The notes beneath the pieces were generated by a model. It did no database searches and was not told the origin of the DNA. It saw only the letters and a list, made by a program, of their open reading frames with translations. 64,000 nucleotides of DNA from Pengzhenrongella sp031582905. Its GTDB lineage: Bacteria; Actinomycetota; Actinomycetes; Actinomycetales; Cellulomonadaceae. Numbering within the stretch: the stretch's first letter is position 1; each line of letters opens with the position of its first letter. Shown here one piece after another: positions 29,759-39,084 of the stretch. The DNA lies in the NCBI RefSeq assembly GCF_031582905.1, contig NZ_CP133990.1, positions 3,844,001-3,908,000 on the forward strand. Reading direction: 5' to 3'. The position numbers and the translations under genes were made by a program.

Positions 29759-31031
29759 CCCGCGCGTCGCGTCGCGCACCGGCGCGGTAGACCACCGCGG
29801 CGAGGACGTAGGCGACCGCGAGGGCGGCGAACACGGGGCGCGAGTAGCCCGTGTCCGGCAGCGCGAGGGCCGCGAGCGCCGCGGCACCCACGAAGGCCGC
29901 GTTGTACAGGACGTCGTAGAGCGCGAACGCCCGGCCGCGGTAGGCGTCGGCGGTGTCGCGCTGCACGATGGTGTCCACCGCGATCTTCGCGCCCTGCGCC
30001 GCGAGGCCGAGCAGCCCGGCCCCGACGAGGACGGCCGGCAGGGCCACGGTCACGGTGAGCAGCACCTGGCTGAGCGCCGCCAGGAGCAGGCACGCGGCGA
30101 TCCAGGTGTGCGGACCGGTGCGCGGGCTCAGCACGGGCGTCAGCACGACGGCGAGCGCGAACCCGACCCCGGACGCCCCGAGCACCGTGCCGAACACCGC
30201 CAGGCCGTCCTGCCCCGGGCCCGCGAGCAGGTTGCGGGAGATGAGGATGCTGGCGATGAAGGTCACGCCGTACAGGAAGCGGTGCGTCGCCATCACACCC
30301 AGGGCGCGGGCGGGCGTCCGGCGGGCGACCAGGTGACGGGCACCCGCGACGAGGCCGTGCGCGAGGTTGCGCATCTCGCGGCGCATCGCCTCGGCGTCGG
30401 CGGGCTGGTCCGGGCCGAGCTGACGTCTGCCCAGGCGGGTCGCGAGCGCGGCGGCGGAGCCGAACAGCAGGGCCGCGCACAGCAGGACGGTCGCGTCCTT
30501 GCCGCGCCCCGGCTCGAGCACGAGCCCGAGCACGAGGCCGATCCCGCCGCCGACGCCGGCCGCGCCCGCACCGAGCGTCGGCGTCAGGGAGTTCGCGGTG
30601 AGCAGCAGCGGGCCGTCGACCACGCGCGGCAGACCCGCGGACAGCGCCGAGAGCAGGAACCGGTTGATCGACAGGTTGAGCAGCGCGAGCACGTACACCG
30701 CCGGGCCGACGCCCTGGGTGAGCAGCAGGAGCGACAGCACGAGCGCGATCGCCACCCGGACCAGGTTCCCGAACAGCAGCACCTGCCGCCGCCGCCACCG
30801 GTCGAGCAGCACACCCGCCCAAGGCCCGACCACGGTGAACGGCAGCAGCAGCACCGCGAACGCGGCGGCCACGCCGGTCGCCGTGCCGGCGCTCTCCGGG
30901 GAGAAGAAGAACAAGGTGGCGAGGCCGACCTGGAACATGCCGTCGCCGGCCTGGCTCACCAGCCGGACGGCGAACAGCCGGCGGAAGCCGTGGAGCCGCA
31001 GGAGCCGTCGCAGCTCGAGGAGGACATGCAC
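29715..31031 (-). CDS. MFS transporter
   Basis: A 438-aa protein with about 12 hydrophobic segments, basic loops such as LLDRWRRRQVLLFGNLVRVA after helix 2-3, and the general major facilitator layout. The substrate is unknown; the fold looks like drug or macrolide exporters. GTG 31031 (VHVLLELRRLLRLHGFRRLF) is chosen because the frame upstream is Arg/Pro-rich and crosses a terminator hairpin. It lies downstream of ino1 on the same strand but behind that terminator, so it is probably separately transcribed. Confidence 0.88.
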   Translation of the reverse strand: MHVLLELRRLLRLHGFRRLFAVRLVSQAGDGMFQVGLATLFFFSPESAGTATGVAAAFAVLLLPFTVVGPWAGVLLDRWRRRQVLLFGNLVRVAIALVLSLLLLTQGVGPAVYVLALLNLSINRFLLSALSAGLPRVVDGPLLLTANSLTPTLGAGAAGVGGGIGLVLGLVLEPGRGKDATVLLCAALLFGSAAALATRLGRRQLGPDQPADAEAMRREMRNLAHGLVAGARHLVARRTPARALGVMATHRFLYGVTFIASILISRNLLAGPGQDGLAVFGTVLGASGVGFALAVVLTPVLSPRTGPHTWIAACLLLAALSQVLLTVTVALPAVLVGAGLLGLAAQGAKIAVDTIVQRDTADAYRGRAFALYDVLYNAAFVGAAALAALALPDTGYSRPVFAALAVAYVLAAVVYRAGARRDARVTPVVTTTPDPAPR

Positions 31032-31073
31032 GCCGGTCAGGCTATCGGGCGCCGGTGGTCGGGTCGGACGCCG

Positions 31074-31104
31074 GCGAGGCCGGACCCCGGGGGTCCGGCC
31101 TCGC
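31074..31104 (-). terminator. Terminator after padR-ino1
   Basis: A perfect 15-bp inverted repeat (GCGAGGCCGGACCCC and its complement) around one base lies 52 nt past the ino1 stop. In RNA the middle would open as a small loop. Confidence 0.65.
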
Positions 31105-31155
31105 TCGCCGCACTGTGTTGGCGCACTGGTCAGCCGCAATGATCGGCCGCACCGA

Positions 31156-32259
31156 TCAGCCGCACTGATCAGCGGGGGCGTCCCCCGCGATGAAGGCCTC
31201 GAGCTGCGCGCGGCCCGCGGTGTCCTCCATCTGCACGGGCGGCGACTTCATGAAGTACGTCGACGCCGACAGGATGGGGCCGCCGACCCCACGATCGAGG
31301 GCGATCTTCGCGGCCCGGACCGCGTCGATGATGATGCCGGCCGAGTTGGGCGAGTCCCAGACCTCGAGCTTGTACTCCAGGTTCAGGGGCACCTCGCCGA
31401 ACGCGCGGCCCTCGAGCCGCACGTACGCCCACTTGCGGTCGTCGAGCCACGCGACGTAGTCCGACGGCCCGATGTGGACGTTGCGGTCGTCCTTCTTGCC
31501 GGCGAGCGAGCCGGTGAGGTTCGAGGTGACGGCCTGCGTCTTGGAGACCTTCTTGGACTCCAGGCGATCCCGCTCGAGCATGTTCTTGAAGTCCATGTTG
31601 CCGCCGACGTTGAGCTGGTAGGTGCGGTCCAGCACCACGCCGCGGTCCTCGAACAGCTTCGCCAGCACGCGGTGCGTGATGGTCGCCCCGACCTGTGACT
31701 TGATGTCGTCGCCGACGATCGGCACCCCGGCCGCCTCGAACTTCGCGGCCCACTCCGGGTCGGACGCGATGAACACCGGCAGCGCGTTGACGAACGCCAC
31801 CCCGGCGTCGATCGCGCACTGGGCGTAGAACTTCGCGGCCTCCTCGGAGCCCACCGGCAGGTAGCAGACCAGGACGTCGACCTTCGCCTCGCGCAGCACG
31901 CGCACGACGTCGACCGGCTCGGCCTCGGACTGCTCGATGGTCTCGGCGTAGTACTTGCCGATGCCGTCGAGCGTCGGGCCGCGCTGGACGGTGATGCCCA
32001 GCGGCGGGACGTCGGCGATCTTGATCGTGTTGTTCTCGCTGGCGTTGATCGCCTCGGAGAGGTCGAAGCCGACCTTCTTGGCGTCGACGTCGAACGCCGC
32101 GACGAACTCGAGGTCACGGACGTGGTAGTCGCCGAACTGCACGTGCATCAGTCCGGGGACGGTGGCCGACGGGTCGGCGTCCGCGTAGAAGTGCACGCCC
32201 TGGACCAGCGACGAGGCGCAGTTGCCGACGCCGACGATGGCGACGCGGATGGAGGTCAT
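31156..32259 (-). CDS. ino1: Inositol-3-phosphate synthase
   Basis: Ino1 converts glucose 6-phosphate to inositol 3-phosphate with NAD, feeding phosphatidylinositol and mycothiol synthesis in actinobacteria. The 367-aa product starts MTSIRVAIVGVGNCASSLVQ (Rossmann motif), has NTIKIADVPPLGITVQRGP, and the family core YQLNVGGNMDFKNMLERDRL followed by SKKVSKTQAV with catalytic lysines. ATG 32259 overlaps the padR stop and has AAGGAG upstream. A strong terminator follows. Regulation by the adjacent PadR protein is inferred. Confidence 0.96.
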   Translation of the reverse strand: MTSIRVAIVGVGNCASSLVQGVHFYADADPSATVPGLMHVQFGDYHVRDLEFVAAFDVDAKKVGFDLSEAINASENNTIKIADVPPLGITVQRGPTLDGIGKYYAETIEQSEAEPVDVVRVLREAKVDVLVCYLPVGSEEAAKFYAQCAIDAGVAFVNALPVFIASDPEWAAKFEAAGVPIVGDDIKSQVGATITHRVLAKLFEDRGVVLDRTYQLNVGGNMDFKNMLERDRLESKKVSKTQAVTSNLTGSLAGKKDDRNVHIGPSDYVAWLDDRKWAYVRLEGRAFGEVPLNLEYKLEVWDSPNSAGIIIDAVRAAKIALDRGVGGPILSASTYFMKSPPVQMEDTAGRAQLEAFIAGDAPADQCG

Positions 32260-32900
32260 CCTCGCTCCTTGAGTTCCGAGCCGGGACGGCGGGCGCCCTC
32301 GGCGGTGTCGACATCGACCGGTCGGTCGGTGCCGGTGGGGCGAGCGGGACGGACGCCCCGCTCGTTGTCGATGAGGCCGTCGAGCCAGCGCACCTCGCGC
32401 TCGACCTGCTCCAGCCCGTGGCGCTGCAGCTCGAGCGTGTACTCGTCCATGCGCTCGCGGGTCCGGTGGTAGGACTGGCGGATCGTCTCCAGGCGCTCGG
32501 TGAGGCGGGAGCGCCGACCCTCGAGGATCCGCAGCCGGGTCTCGACGTCGGTCTGCCCGAAGAAGGCGAACCGCACGTCGAAGTTCTCGTCCTCCCACGC
32601 CGCCGGGCCGGACGACGCCAGGATCTGCCGGAAGTGCTCCGTACCGGCCGCCGTCAGCGTGTACACGATGCGCGCCCGGCGCCCGGTCAGCGCGTGCGGA
32701 GGCACGGTGGGGGACTCGTCGCCGGTGATCCAGCCCCGCACGACCAGCGACTTCAGGCAGGGGTAGAGCGAGCCGTAGGACAGCGCGCGGAAGGAGCCCA
32801 GGAGGAGGTTGAGCCGCTTGCGCAGCTCGTAGCCGTGCATGGGGGACTCGTGCAGCAGTCCGAGGATCGCCGGCTCGAGCACGTCGGAGCGTCCGCGCAC
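32256..32900 (-). CDS. PadR-family transcriptional regulator
   Basis: A 214-aa repressor-type protein: the N-terminal winged helix reads LEPAILGLLHESPMHGYELR then SYGSLYPCLKSLVVRGWI, and the C-terminal part is the long-helix dimerisation domain. GTG 32900 has GGAGGGGG 5 nt upstream. It is the first gene of a two-gene operon with ino1 (ATGA overlap). A 25-bp palindrome with PadR-type half-sites lies 47 bp upstream, so autoregulation is likely. From memory, padR next to ino1 also occurs in mycobacteria. Confidence 0.93.
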   Translation of the reverse strand: MRGRSDVLEPAILGLLHESPMHGYELRKRLNLLLGSFRALSYGSLYPCLKSLVVRGWITGDESPTVPPHALTGRRARIVYTLTAAGTEHFRQILASSGPAAWEDENFDVRFAFFGQTDVETRLRILEGRRSRLTERLETIRQSYHRTRERMDEYTLELQRHGLEQVEREVRWLDGLIDNERGVRPARPTGTDRPVDVDTAEGARRPGSELKERG

Positions 32901-32946
32901 CTCGTCCCCCTCCGTGATCCCGGGTCCGCCGTCTCCGCCCGGCGAT

Positions 32947-32971
32947 GCGATGTATCGAGTCGATACATCGC
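32947..32971. promoter_or_regulatory. Palindromic PadR operator
   Basis: GCGATGTATCGA and its exact complement flank a single G, a 25-bp perfect palindrome. It contains ATGTAT-N7-ATACAT, close to the ATGT/ACAT half-site pattern of PadR operators. It lies between padR and the divergent PBP gene (33180). Confidence 0.75.
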
Positions 32972-33179
32972 CGACATTAGGGGCGCTGGTCGGTGACTCG
33001 CAACACGCCGCGCCGCCAGAGGGCGAGGCCGGAGGGTGGCGATCGTGTGAAGGCCCGCCCCGATGGCCCCGCGGGCCCCGGTGGGCCGGAGCCGGTCGCG
33101 CATACTGGGGCCGCGGGTCCGTGCGGGCGCACGTCCCGCGGATCAGCGTGACATCAGCGTCGTCGGCGAAGGGCAGCAC

Positions 33180-35700
33180 GTGGCACGCGGGAACACCCCG
33201 AGCAGGACACCGGTCGCTCGACGGGTGGGCAACCCCCCGACGTCGGGCCGGGGCGGTTCCGGCGGCACCGGCCGACGCCAGGTGCTCGGCTACCCCGGTG
33301 GGACCGGCGCGGTCCGCGGCGCTGGCTCCCTCGTGGCGGGTCGTGCTCGGCACGATACTCACGCTCGGCTTCCTCGGCATCGGGCTGCTCGTGGCGGCCT
33401 ACGCCCTGACGAGCATCCCCGAGCCGGACGAGTTCGCCCAGGCCCAGACGACCCGCGTGTTCTACGCGGACACCACCACCGAGATGGGCACGTTCGCGAG
33501 CCAGGAGCGCGAGATCGTCGACATCGCGACGCTCCCGGAGTACGTCGGCCACGCCGTCGTCGCCTCCGAGGACCGGTCGTTCTACGAGAACGCCGGGATC
33601 TCGCCCACCGGCATGGCGCGCGCGCTGATCAACAACCTGCGCGGTGGCCCGACCCAGGGTGGGTCCACGATCACGCAGCAGTACGCCGAGCGGTACTACG
33701 CCGGCCAGACGACGACCGACTACGTCGGCAAGGCCCGCGAGGCGCTGCTCGCGGTGAAGATCGGCCAGAGCGAGGACAAGCAGCAGGTCCTCGGCAACTA
33801 CCTCAACACGATCTACCTCGGCCGCGGCACCTACGGCATCCAGGCCGCGTCGCAGGCCTACTTCGGCGTCGACGCCGCCGACCTCACGATCGCGCAGGCC
33901 GCGCTCATCGCGGGCATCATCCCGTCGCCGTCGAACTGGGACCCGGTCGTGGACCCCGAGCGTGCCGAGCAGCGGTGGAACCGTGTGCTCGACCTCATGG
34001 TCGAGGACGGCTGGATCACCGCCGACGAGCGGTCCGCGCAGGTCTTCCCGGAGACGATCCCGCTCGAGACCGGCAACACCTACGGCGGCACCCAGGGCTA
34101 CCTGCTCGACATGGTGCGCCGCGAGCTGCGTGACCGTGCCGGGTTCACCGACGAGCAGATCGACACCGCCGGCCTGCGGGTCGTCACCACGATCGAGAAG
34201 CCCGTGCAGGACGCCGCTGTCGCCTCGGCGACGTCGCTCATGGACGGCACGCTCGCCGGCGAGGCCCCGGCGGCGAACCTGCGCGCCGGCATCGTCTCGA
34301 TCGACCCGGACGACGGCGCGATCGTCGCGCTGTACGGCGGGCCGGACTTCCTCGAGCAGCCGTTCAACAACGCGACGCAGGGCGCCGCGCAGGCCGGCTC
34401 GACGTTCAAGCCCTTCACGCTGGTCGCCGCGCTGGAGAACGGCATCCCGCTGTCCGAGCGCTACCGCGGTGACAGCCCCATGTCGCCGGACGGCTGGGGC
34501 GGCGAGGTGCGCAACTTCGGCGGCCGGGACTTCGGCACCATCGACCTCGTGCGCGCCACGGAGGAGTCGGTGAACACCGTGTACGCCCAGCTCAACCTCG
34601 ACGTCGGCCCGGAGAGGACCGCCCAGGTCGCCCAGCGCGCCGGCATCACGACCGAGGTCGGGACCAACCCGGGGAACGTGCTCGGCACCGACACCGTGCA
34701 CCCGCTCGACATGGCCAACGCCTACGCGACCTTCGCCGCGCAGGGCTTCCGGTCCACCCCGTTCATCGTGCGCGAGGCCACGTACCTGACCGACGGGAGC
34801 GTCGCCTACCAGGGTGCCGGAACCCGGGAGCAGGTCTTCTCGCCGGAGGTCGTCGCGGACGCCACGTACGCGATGACCCGGGTCGTCACGAGCGGCTCGG
34901 CGGAGCGCTGGGTCAGTCCGCTCGGCCGGCCGATCGCCGGCAAGACCGGGACCTCCAACGAGAACCGGTCGGCGTGGTTCGTCGGATACACCCCGGGGAT
35001 CGCGACGGCCGTCGGGCTGTACCAACCCGCGACGGTCGACGCGGCAGCGGCGGACGCGGTCGCCGGTCAGGAGACGATCACCCCGTTCGGCCGTGGCGTG
35101 CGCGAGGTCACCGGTGGCACGTGGCCGGCCGCGCTGTGGGCGGACTACATGGATCAGGTATTCGACGTCGAGAAGTACGCGCCGGTGGAGGACTTCCCCG
35201 AGCGGTCGAACGTCAACCGGCCGACCCGCACCTCCACCCCGACCCCGACACCGACGTCGACACCCACGCAGGAGCCCACCCCCACGGAGCCGGCCGAGGT
35301 GACCGTCCCCGCGGGGCTGGCCGGCCGGACGCAGGCGGACGCGGAGGCGGCCCTCGTCAACGCGGGCCTCACGGCGAGCGTGACCCAGCAGCCGTCGCCG
35401 TCGGTCCCCGCGGGCCGGGTCATCAGCGCCAGCCCTGCCGGCGGCGCCGTCCCCGCCGGGTCGACCGTGACGCTCGTGGTGTCCACCGGTCCGGCGACGC
35501 CGGCACCGCGGCCGACGCCCGCCCCGACCCCGACGGTGCCTGCGCCCGCCCCGGGAACGGACCCGGACGACGGCGAGGACGACGACACGGAGGATGCCGC
35601 CACGCAGGGTGCCGCCACCCAGGGGGCCGCGACGCAGGGTGTGGCGACGCAGGGCGCGGCGACCGAGGGTGTGGCGACGCAGGGTGGGGCGACGGGGTAG
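33180..35700 (+). CDS. Bifunctional penicillin-binding protein with PASTA domain (two frameshifts near start)
   Basis: A class A PBP that polymerises and cross-links peptidoglycan. In order: cytoplasmic basic N-terminus, membrane helix (VVLGTILTLGFLGIGLLVAAYAL), GT51 domain with ASEDRSFYENAG and GGSTITQQYAE, transpeptidase motifs AGSTFKPFT, EESVNTVYAQL and AGKTGTSNENRSAW, one PASTA domain (VPAGLAGRTQADAEAALVNA onward), and an ATQGA repeat tail. GTG 33180 (VARGNTPSRTP) has GAAGGG upstream. Two lost bases, near 33290-33305 and in 33328-33330, separate it from the TM frame; repaired it gives RWLPSWRVVL and 840 aa. Confidence 0.93.
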
Positions 35701-35814
35701 GAGCGCGCGCGTCGTACGGGTCCTGCGGCCGGCAGCGGCACGACCCAGGGCTGCCCGTCCCGGCACGTGATCCACAGCGCACGCCGCGTGGACCTGCGCC
35801 GGGCCGTCAGCCGG

Positions 35815-35945
35815 TATCGTGGGCGGCTGCTGTGCCCGCACCGGCCACGTCGCCATCGACGTCGGCCGCGGTCATTGCGACGCAAACAGCCCTCCTGCCA
35901 CGGAGAGACCGTGGCCGCACTAGTCCACAGGAGGTGGGTCACCGC
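35815..35945 (+). promoter_or_regulatory. rpsF: rpsF promoter -10 and structured leader, S6:S18-type candidate
   Basis: TATCGT (35815-35820) is a plausible -10. In the leader, CCTCCTG (35891-35897) is exactly complementary to CAGGAGG (35928-35934), which is the rpsF Shine-Dalgarno region. Between them a hairpin CCACGG-AGAGA-CCGTGG (35898-35914) is followed by a CCG. This layout resembles leaders bound by the S6:S18 pair, which repress their own operon; here binding would hide the ribosome site. The match to that family is inference. Confidence 0.45.
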
Positions 35946-36233
35946 ATGCGTCAGTACGAGATCATGATCATCCTCGACCCCGAGATCGAGGAGCGCACCG
36001 TCGCTCCCTCGCTCGACAAGTACCTGTCCGTCATCAAGAACGACGGCGGCTCGGTCGACAAGGTCGACATCTGGGGACGTCGCCGTCTGGCGTACGACAT
36101 CCAGAAGAAGTCCGAAGGCATCTACGCGGTCGTGGACTTCCACGCGACCCCGGCCACGGCCAAGGAGCTCGACCGTCAGCTCGGCCTGAACGAGGCCGTG
36201 CTGCGCACCAAGGTCCTGCGCACCGACGTCTGA
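35946..36233 (+). CDS. rpsF: 30S ribosomal protein S6
   Basis: S6 binds 16S rRNA with S18 in the platform of the small subunit. The 95-aa product reads MRQYEIMIILDPEIEERTV, then WGRRRLAYDIQKKSEGIYAV, the full family core. AGGAGGTG lies 10 nt before ATG 35946. It begins the rpsF-ssb-rpsR-rplI operon. Confidence 0.98.
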   Translation: MRQYEIMIILDPEIEERTVAPSLDKYLSVIKNDGGSVDKVDIWGRRRLAYDIQKKSEGIYAVVDFHATPATAKELDRQLGLNEAVLRTKVLRTDV

Positions 36234-36292
36234 GGCGTCGCGTCCGGCGTCGCCCGCACCCCGCTCGTCCACACACCCTCTGAGGAGTCCGC

Positions 36293-36829
36293 ATGGCTGG
36301 TGAGACCGTCATCACGGTGATCGGGAACCTGACCGGTGACCCGGAGCTGCGCTTCACCCCGTCGGGTGCGGCCGTGGCGAACTTCACCGTGGCCTCCACG
36401 CCGCGGACCTTCGACCGTCAGGCGAACGAGTTCAAGGACGGCGACACGCTGTTCATGCGCTGCTCGATCTGGCGCGAGGCGGCCGAGAACGTGGCCGAGT
36501 CCCTCACCAAGGGCATGCGCGTCATCGTCACCGGCCGGCTGGTCCAGCGGTCCTACGAGACGCGCGAGGGCGAGAAGCGCACCGTCGTCGAGCTCCAGGT
36601 CGACGAGGTCGGTCCGTCCCTGCGGTACGCCAGCGCCAAGGTCACGCGCACGCAGCGCAGTGGCGGCGGCGGAGGCGGGGGCGGCTACAGCGGGGGTGGC
36701 GGCGGCGGCTTCGGCGGCGGCTCGTCCTCCGGCGGTGGCGGCGCCCAGGCCGACGACCCGTGGGCCACGCCGGCCCAGGGCGGCTCGTCGGGCGGCTACT
36801 CGGACGAGCCCCTTCTGATCCGGTCGTAG
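36293..36829 (+). CDS. ssb: Single-stranded DNA-binding protein (tail probably misread)
   Basis: SSB coats single-stranded DNA and recruits repair and replication proteins through its C-terminal tip. The OB-fold is complete (ETVITVIGNLTGDPELRFTP, then FMRCSIWREAAENVAESL). A Gly-rich linker with runs of G follows. As written the protein ends SDEPLLIRS. Adding two C to the C4 run at 36809-36812 gives ...YSDEPPF and a stop at 36818, the canonical acidic tip, so the true length is probably 175 aa. The gene lies between rpsF and rpsR, the usual order. Confidence 0.96.
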   Translation: MAGETVITVIGNLTGDPELRFTPSGAAVANFTVASTPRTFDRQANEFKDGDTLFMRCSIWREAAENVAESLTKGMRVIVTGRLVQRSYETREGEKRTVVELQVDEVGPSLRYASAKVTRTQRSGGGGGGGGYSGGGGGGFGGGSSSGGGGAQADDPWATPAQGGSSGGYSDEPLLIRS

Positions 36830-36907
36830 CAGCCGGATCGCTCATCACCCATCCCGGGGCATGGCAACGCCCCGGGCTCCAGAGACTTCACACCAAGGAG
36901 CACCGCG

Positions 36908-37144
36908 ATGGCCAAGGCCGTTGTACGCAAGCCCAAGAAGAAGCAGAACCCGCTGAAGGCGGCGAAGATCGACGTCGTCGACTACAAGGACACCGCGCTC
37001 CTGCGCAAGTTCGTGTCCGACCGCGGCAAGATCCGTGCCCGTCGGGTGACCGGCGTGTCCGTGCAGGAGCAGCGCGCGATCGCGCGCGCCGTCAAGAACG
37101 CGCGCGAGGTGGCCCTGCTGCCGTACTCGTCGTCGGCTCGCTGA
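36908..37144 (+). CDS. rpsR: 30S ribosomal protein S18
   Basis: S18 pairs with S6 on the small subunit. The 78-aa product has the family sequence NPLKAAKIDVVDYKDTALLR then GKIRARRVTGVSVQEQR. AAGGAG precedes ATG 36908. It lacks a Cys-rich zinc motif, so it is the zinc-independent form by family knowledge. Confidence 0.98.
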   Translation: MAKAVVRKPKKKQNPLKAAKIDVVDYKDTALLRKFVSDRGKIRARRVTGVSVQEQRAIARAVKNAREVALLPYSSSAR

Positions 37145-37158
37145 GAAGGAGGAGGACC

Positions 37159-37608
37159 ATGGCAAAGCTCATCCTGACCCATGAGGTCACCGGTCTCGGT
37201 GCGCCCGGTGACGTCGTCGAGGTGAAGGACGGGTACGCCCGTAACTTCCTCGTCCCCCGTGGCCTGGCGACCACGTGGTCCAAGGGCGCCGAGAAGCAGG
37301 TGACCTCGATCCGCAAGGCCCGCAAGGCGCGCGAGATCGAGACCCTCGACGAGGCGAAGGCGATCCGCGACGCGCTGCAGTCCAAGCCCGTCGTCGTGCG
37401 CGCCAAGTCCGGCGAGGCCGGTCGCCTGTTCGGCGCGGTCACCACGACCGAGATCGCCGACGCGGTCAAGGCCGCCGGTGCGCCCGCGGTCGACAAGCGC
37501 AAGGTCGAGGTCGGTCAGCCGATCAAGGCCCTGGGCGACTACACGGTGCAGGTCCGCCTGCACCCCGAGGTCACCGCGAAGATCGACGTCACGGTCGTCT
37601 CGCTCTGA
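37159..37608 (+). CDS. rplI: 50S ribosomal protein L9
   Basis: L9 is a two-domain large-subunit protein. The 149-aa product begins MAKLILTHEVTGLGAPGDVV and has the signature DGYARNFLVPRGLA. It starts 14 nt after rpsR with AGGAGGAG upstream and is followed by a terminator, closing the operon. Confidence 0.98.
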   Translation: MAKLILTHEVTGLGAPGDVVEVKDGYARNFLVPRGLATTWSKGAEKQVTSIRKARKAREIETLDEAKAIRDALQSKPVVVRAKSGEAGRLFGAVTTTEIADAVKAAGAPAVDKRKVEVGQPIKALGDYTVQVRLHPEVTAKIDVTVVSL

Positions 37609-37654
37609 CCCGAGGAGGCTGACGACGAGCCCGCAGGTCTCGTCGGAGCACCAC

Positions 37655-37691
37655 ACGAAGGACCCGGTCCCCTGTGGGCCGGGTCCTTCGT
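37655..37691. terminator. Terminator between rplI and MATE gene
   Basis: A perfect 13-bp stem (ACGAAGGACCCGG with its complement), extended inward by CCC/GGG pairing, lies 46 nt after rplI and serves both converging genes. Confidence 0.7.
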
Positions 37692-37719
37692 CGTCCCGGT
37701 CGGCGCCGGTCGGTGTCGG

Positions 37720-39072
37720 TCAGGCGCCGACGACCATCCATCCCTCCCCGCGGGCGCGCAGCCCGGTGGCGACGGCGCGGGCGCCCATGAACACGCCGGC
37801 GAACGCCGCCCACAGCCACGCCAGGCCCACCGCGCCGTCCGGGGCCCAGGCCGCGACCGCCCAGGCGGCCGGCACGTAGGCGCCGAGGGTGAGCATCCCG
37901 GCGGCCGCGAGGTAGCGGCCGTCGCCGGCGCCGATGAGGACGCCGTCGAGCACGAAGACCCAACCCGCGACCGGCAGGAAGACCGCCGCGACGAGCAGGC
38001 CCCCGGTGACGGCGGACCGGACGTCCGGCTCGGGGCTGAATGCGCCCGGCAGCACGCCCGCGACGACGGCCACGACCACCCCGAGGACGACGCCGGCGCC
38101 CGTCCCCCACTGCAGCGTGCGGCGCAGCACGGCGCGCGTGCGCTCCAGGTCACCGGCACCCAGGGCGTGCCCGACGAGCGCCTGGGCGGCGATCGCGAGC
38201 GCGTCCAGCGCGAACGCGGTGAGCGCCCAGACCGCGTTGACGACCTGGTGCCCGGCGAGCGCGGTGGCGCCCAGGCCGGTCGCCACGACGACCGTGAGGA
38301 GGATCGCGAGCCGCAGCGACAGCGTCCGTACGAGCAGCGGCGCGCCGGCCCGCACGTTGGCCCGGATGCCCGCGATCGCCGGCCGCAGCGGGGCACCGGC
38401 GCGCCGGGCACCGCGGACGACGACGACCACCAGGACCGCACCCATCGCGAGCTGGGCGAGCGTCGTCCCCAGGCCGGACCCGGCGATACTCAGGCCCGCA
38501 CCGTGGACGAGCGCGACGCTCAGGACGGCGTTGAGCACGGCGCCGCCGGCCGCCACCCACAGGGGCGTCCGGGTGTCCTGCAGACCGCGCAGCGCCCCCG
38601 TGGACGCCAGGACGAGCAGCATGCCCGGCAGGCCGGGCGCGGACCACCGCAGGTAGGTGACGGCCTGGCGGGCGACCTCGCCGTCGGCGCCGAGCGCGGC
38701 GGTGAGCCAGGGCGCCGTCGTCCCCACGGCGGCGGCGAGCACGACCCCCAGGCCCGCGGCGAGCCAGAGCCCGTCCACACCGAGGGTCAGGGCGCCGCGG
38801 ACGTCGCCGGCTCCGAGGCGCCGGGCGACGGCGGCCGTGGTCGCGTAGGCGAGGAACACGCAGAGCCCGACGACCGTGAGCAGGACCGTCGACGCGAGCG
38901 CGAGACCGGCCAGCGGCGCGGTGCCGAGACGGCCGACGACGGCCGAGTCGACGAGCACGAACAGGGGCTCTGCCACGAGCGCACCGAGGGCCGGGACGGC
39001 CAGGGCGAGGATGCGCCGGTCCAGGGACGGGTCCGCCCGCGCGGTCGATCGTCCACGCCTTGGATCATCCAC
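37720..39072 (-). CDS. MATE family efflux transporter (DinF-like)
   Basis: A 450-aa membrane protein with 12 helices in two similar halves. The first half starts ILALAVPALGALVAEPLFVL with the MATE pattern VDSAVVGRLGTAPLAGLALA; the second repeats it (VVVATGLGATALAGHQVVNAVW). Such proteins export drugs or metabolites with Na or H. The substrate is unknown. It converges with the rplI operon and diverges from dnaB across a gap rich in DnaA boxes. Confidence 0.93.
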   Translation of the reverse strand: MDDPRRGRSTARADPSLDRRILALAVPALGALVAEPLFVLVDSAVVGRLGTAPLAGLALASTVLLTVVGLCVFLAYATTAAVARRLGAGDVRGALTLGVDGLWLAAGLGVVLAAAVGTTAPWLTAALGADGEVARQAVTYLRWSAPGLPGMLLVLASTGALRGLQDTRTPLWVAAGGAVLNAVLSVALVHGAGLSIAGSGLGTTLAQLAMGAVLVVVVVRGARRAGAPLRPAIAGIRANVRAGAPLLVRTLSLRLAILLTVVVATGLGATALAGHQVVNAVWALTAFALDALAIAAQALVGHALGAGDLERTRAVLRRTLQWGTGAGVVLGVVVAVVAGVLPGAFSPEPDVRSAVTGGLLVAAVFLPVAGWVFVLDGVLIGAGDGRYLAAAGMLTLGAYVPAAWAVAAWAPDGAVGLAWLWAAFAGVFMGARAVATGLRARGEGWMVVGA

Positions 39073-39084
39073 CGAAGATTTCTC

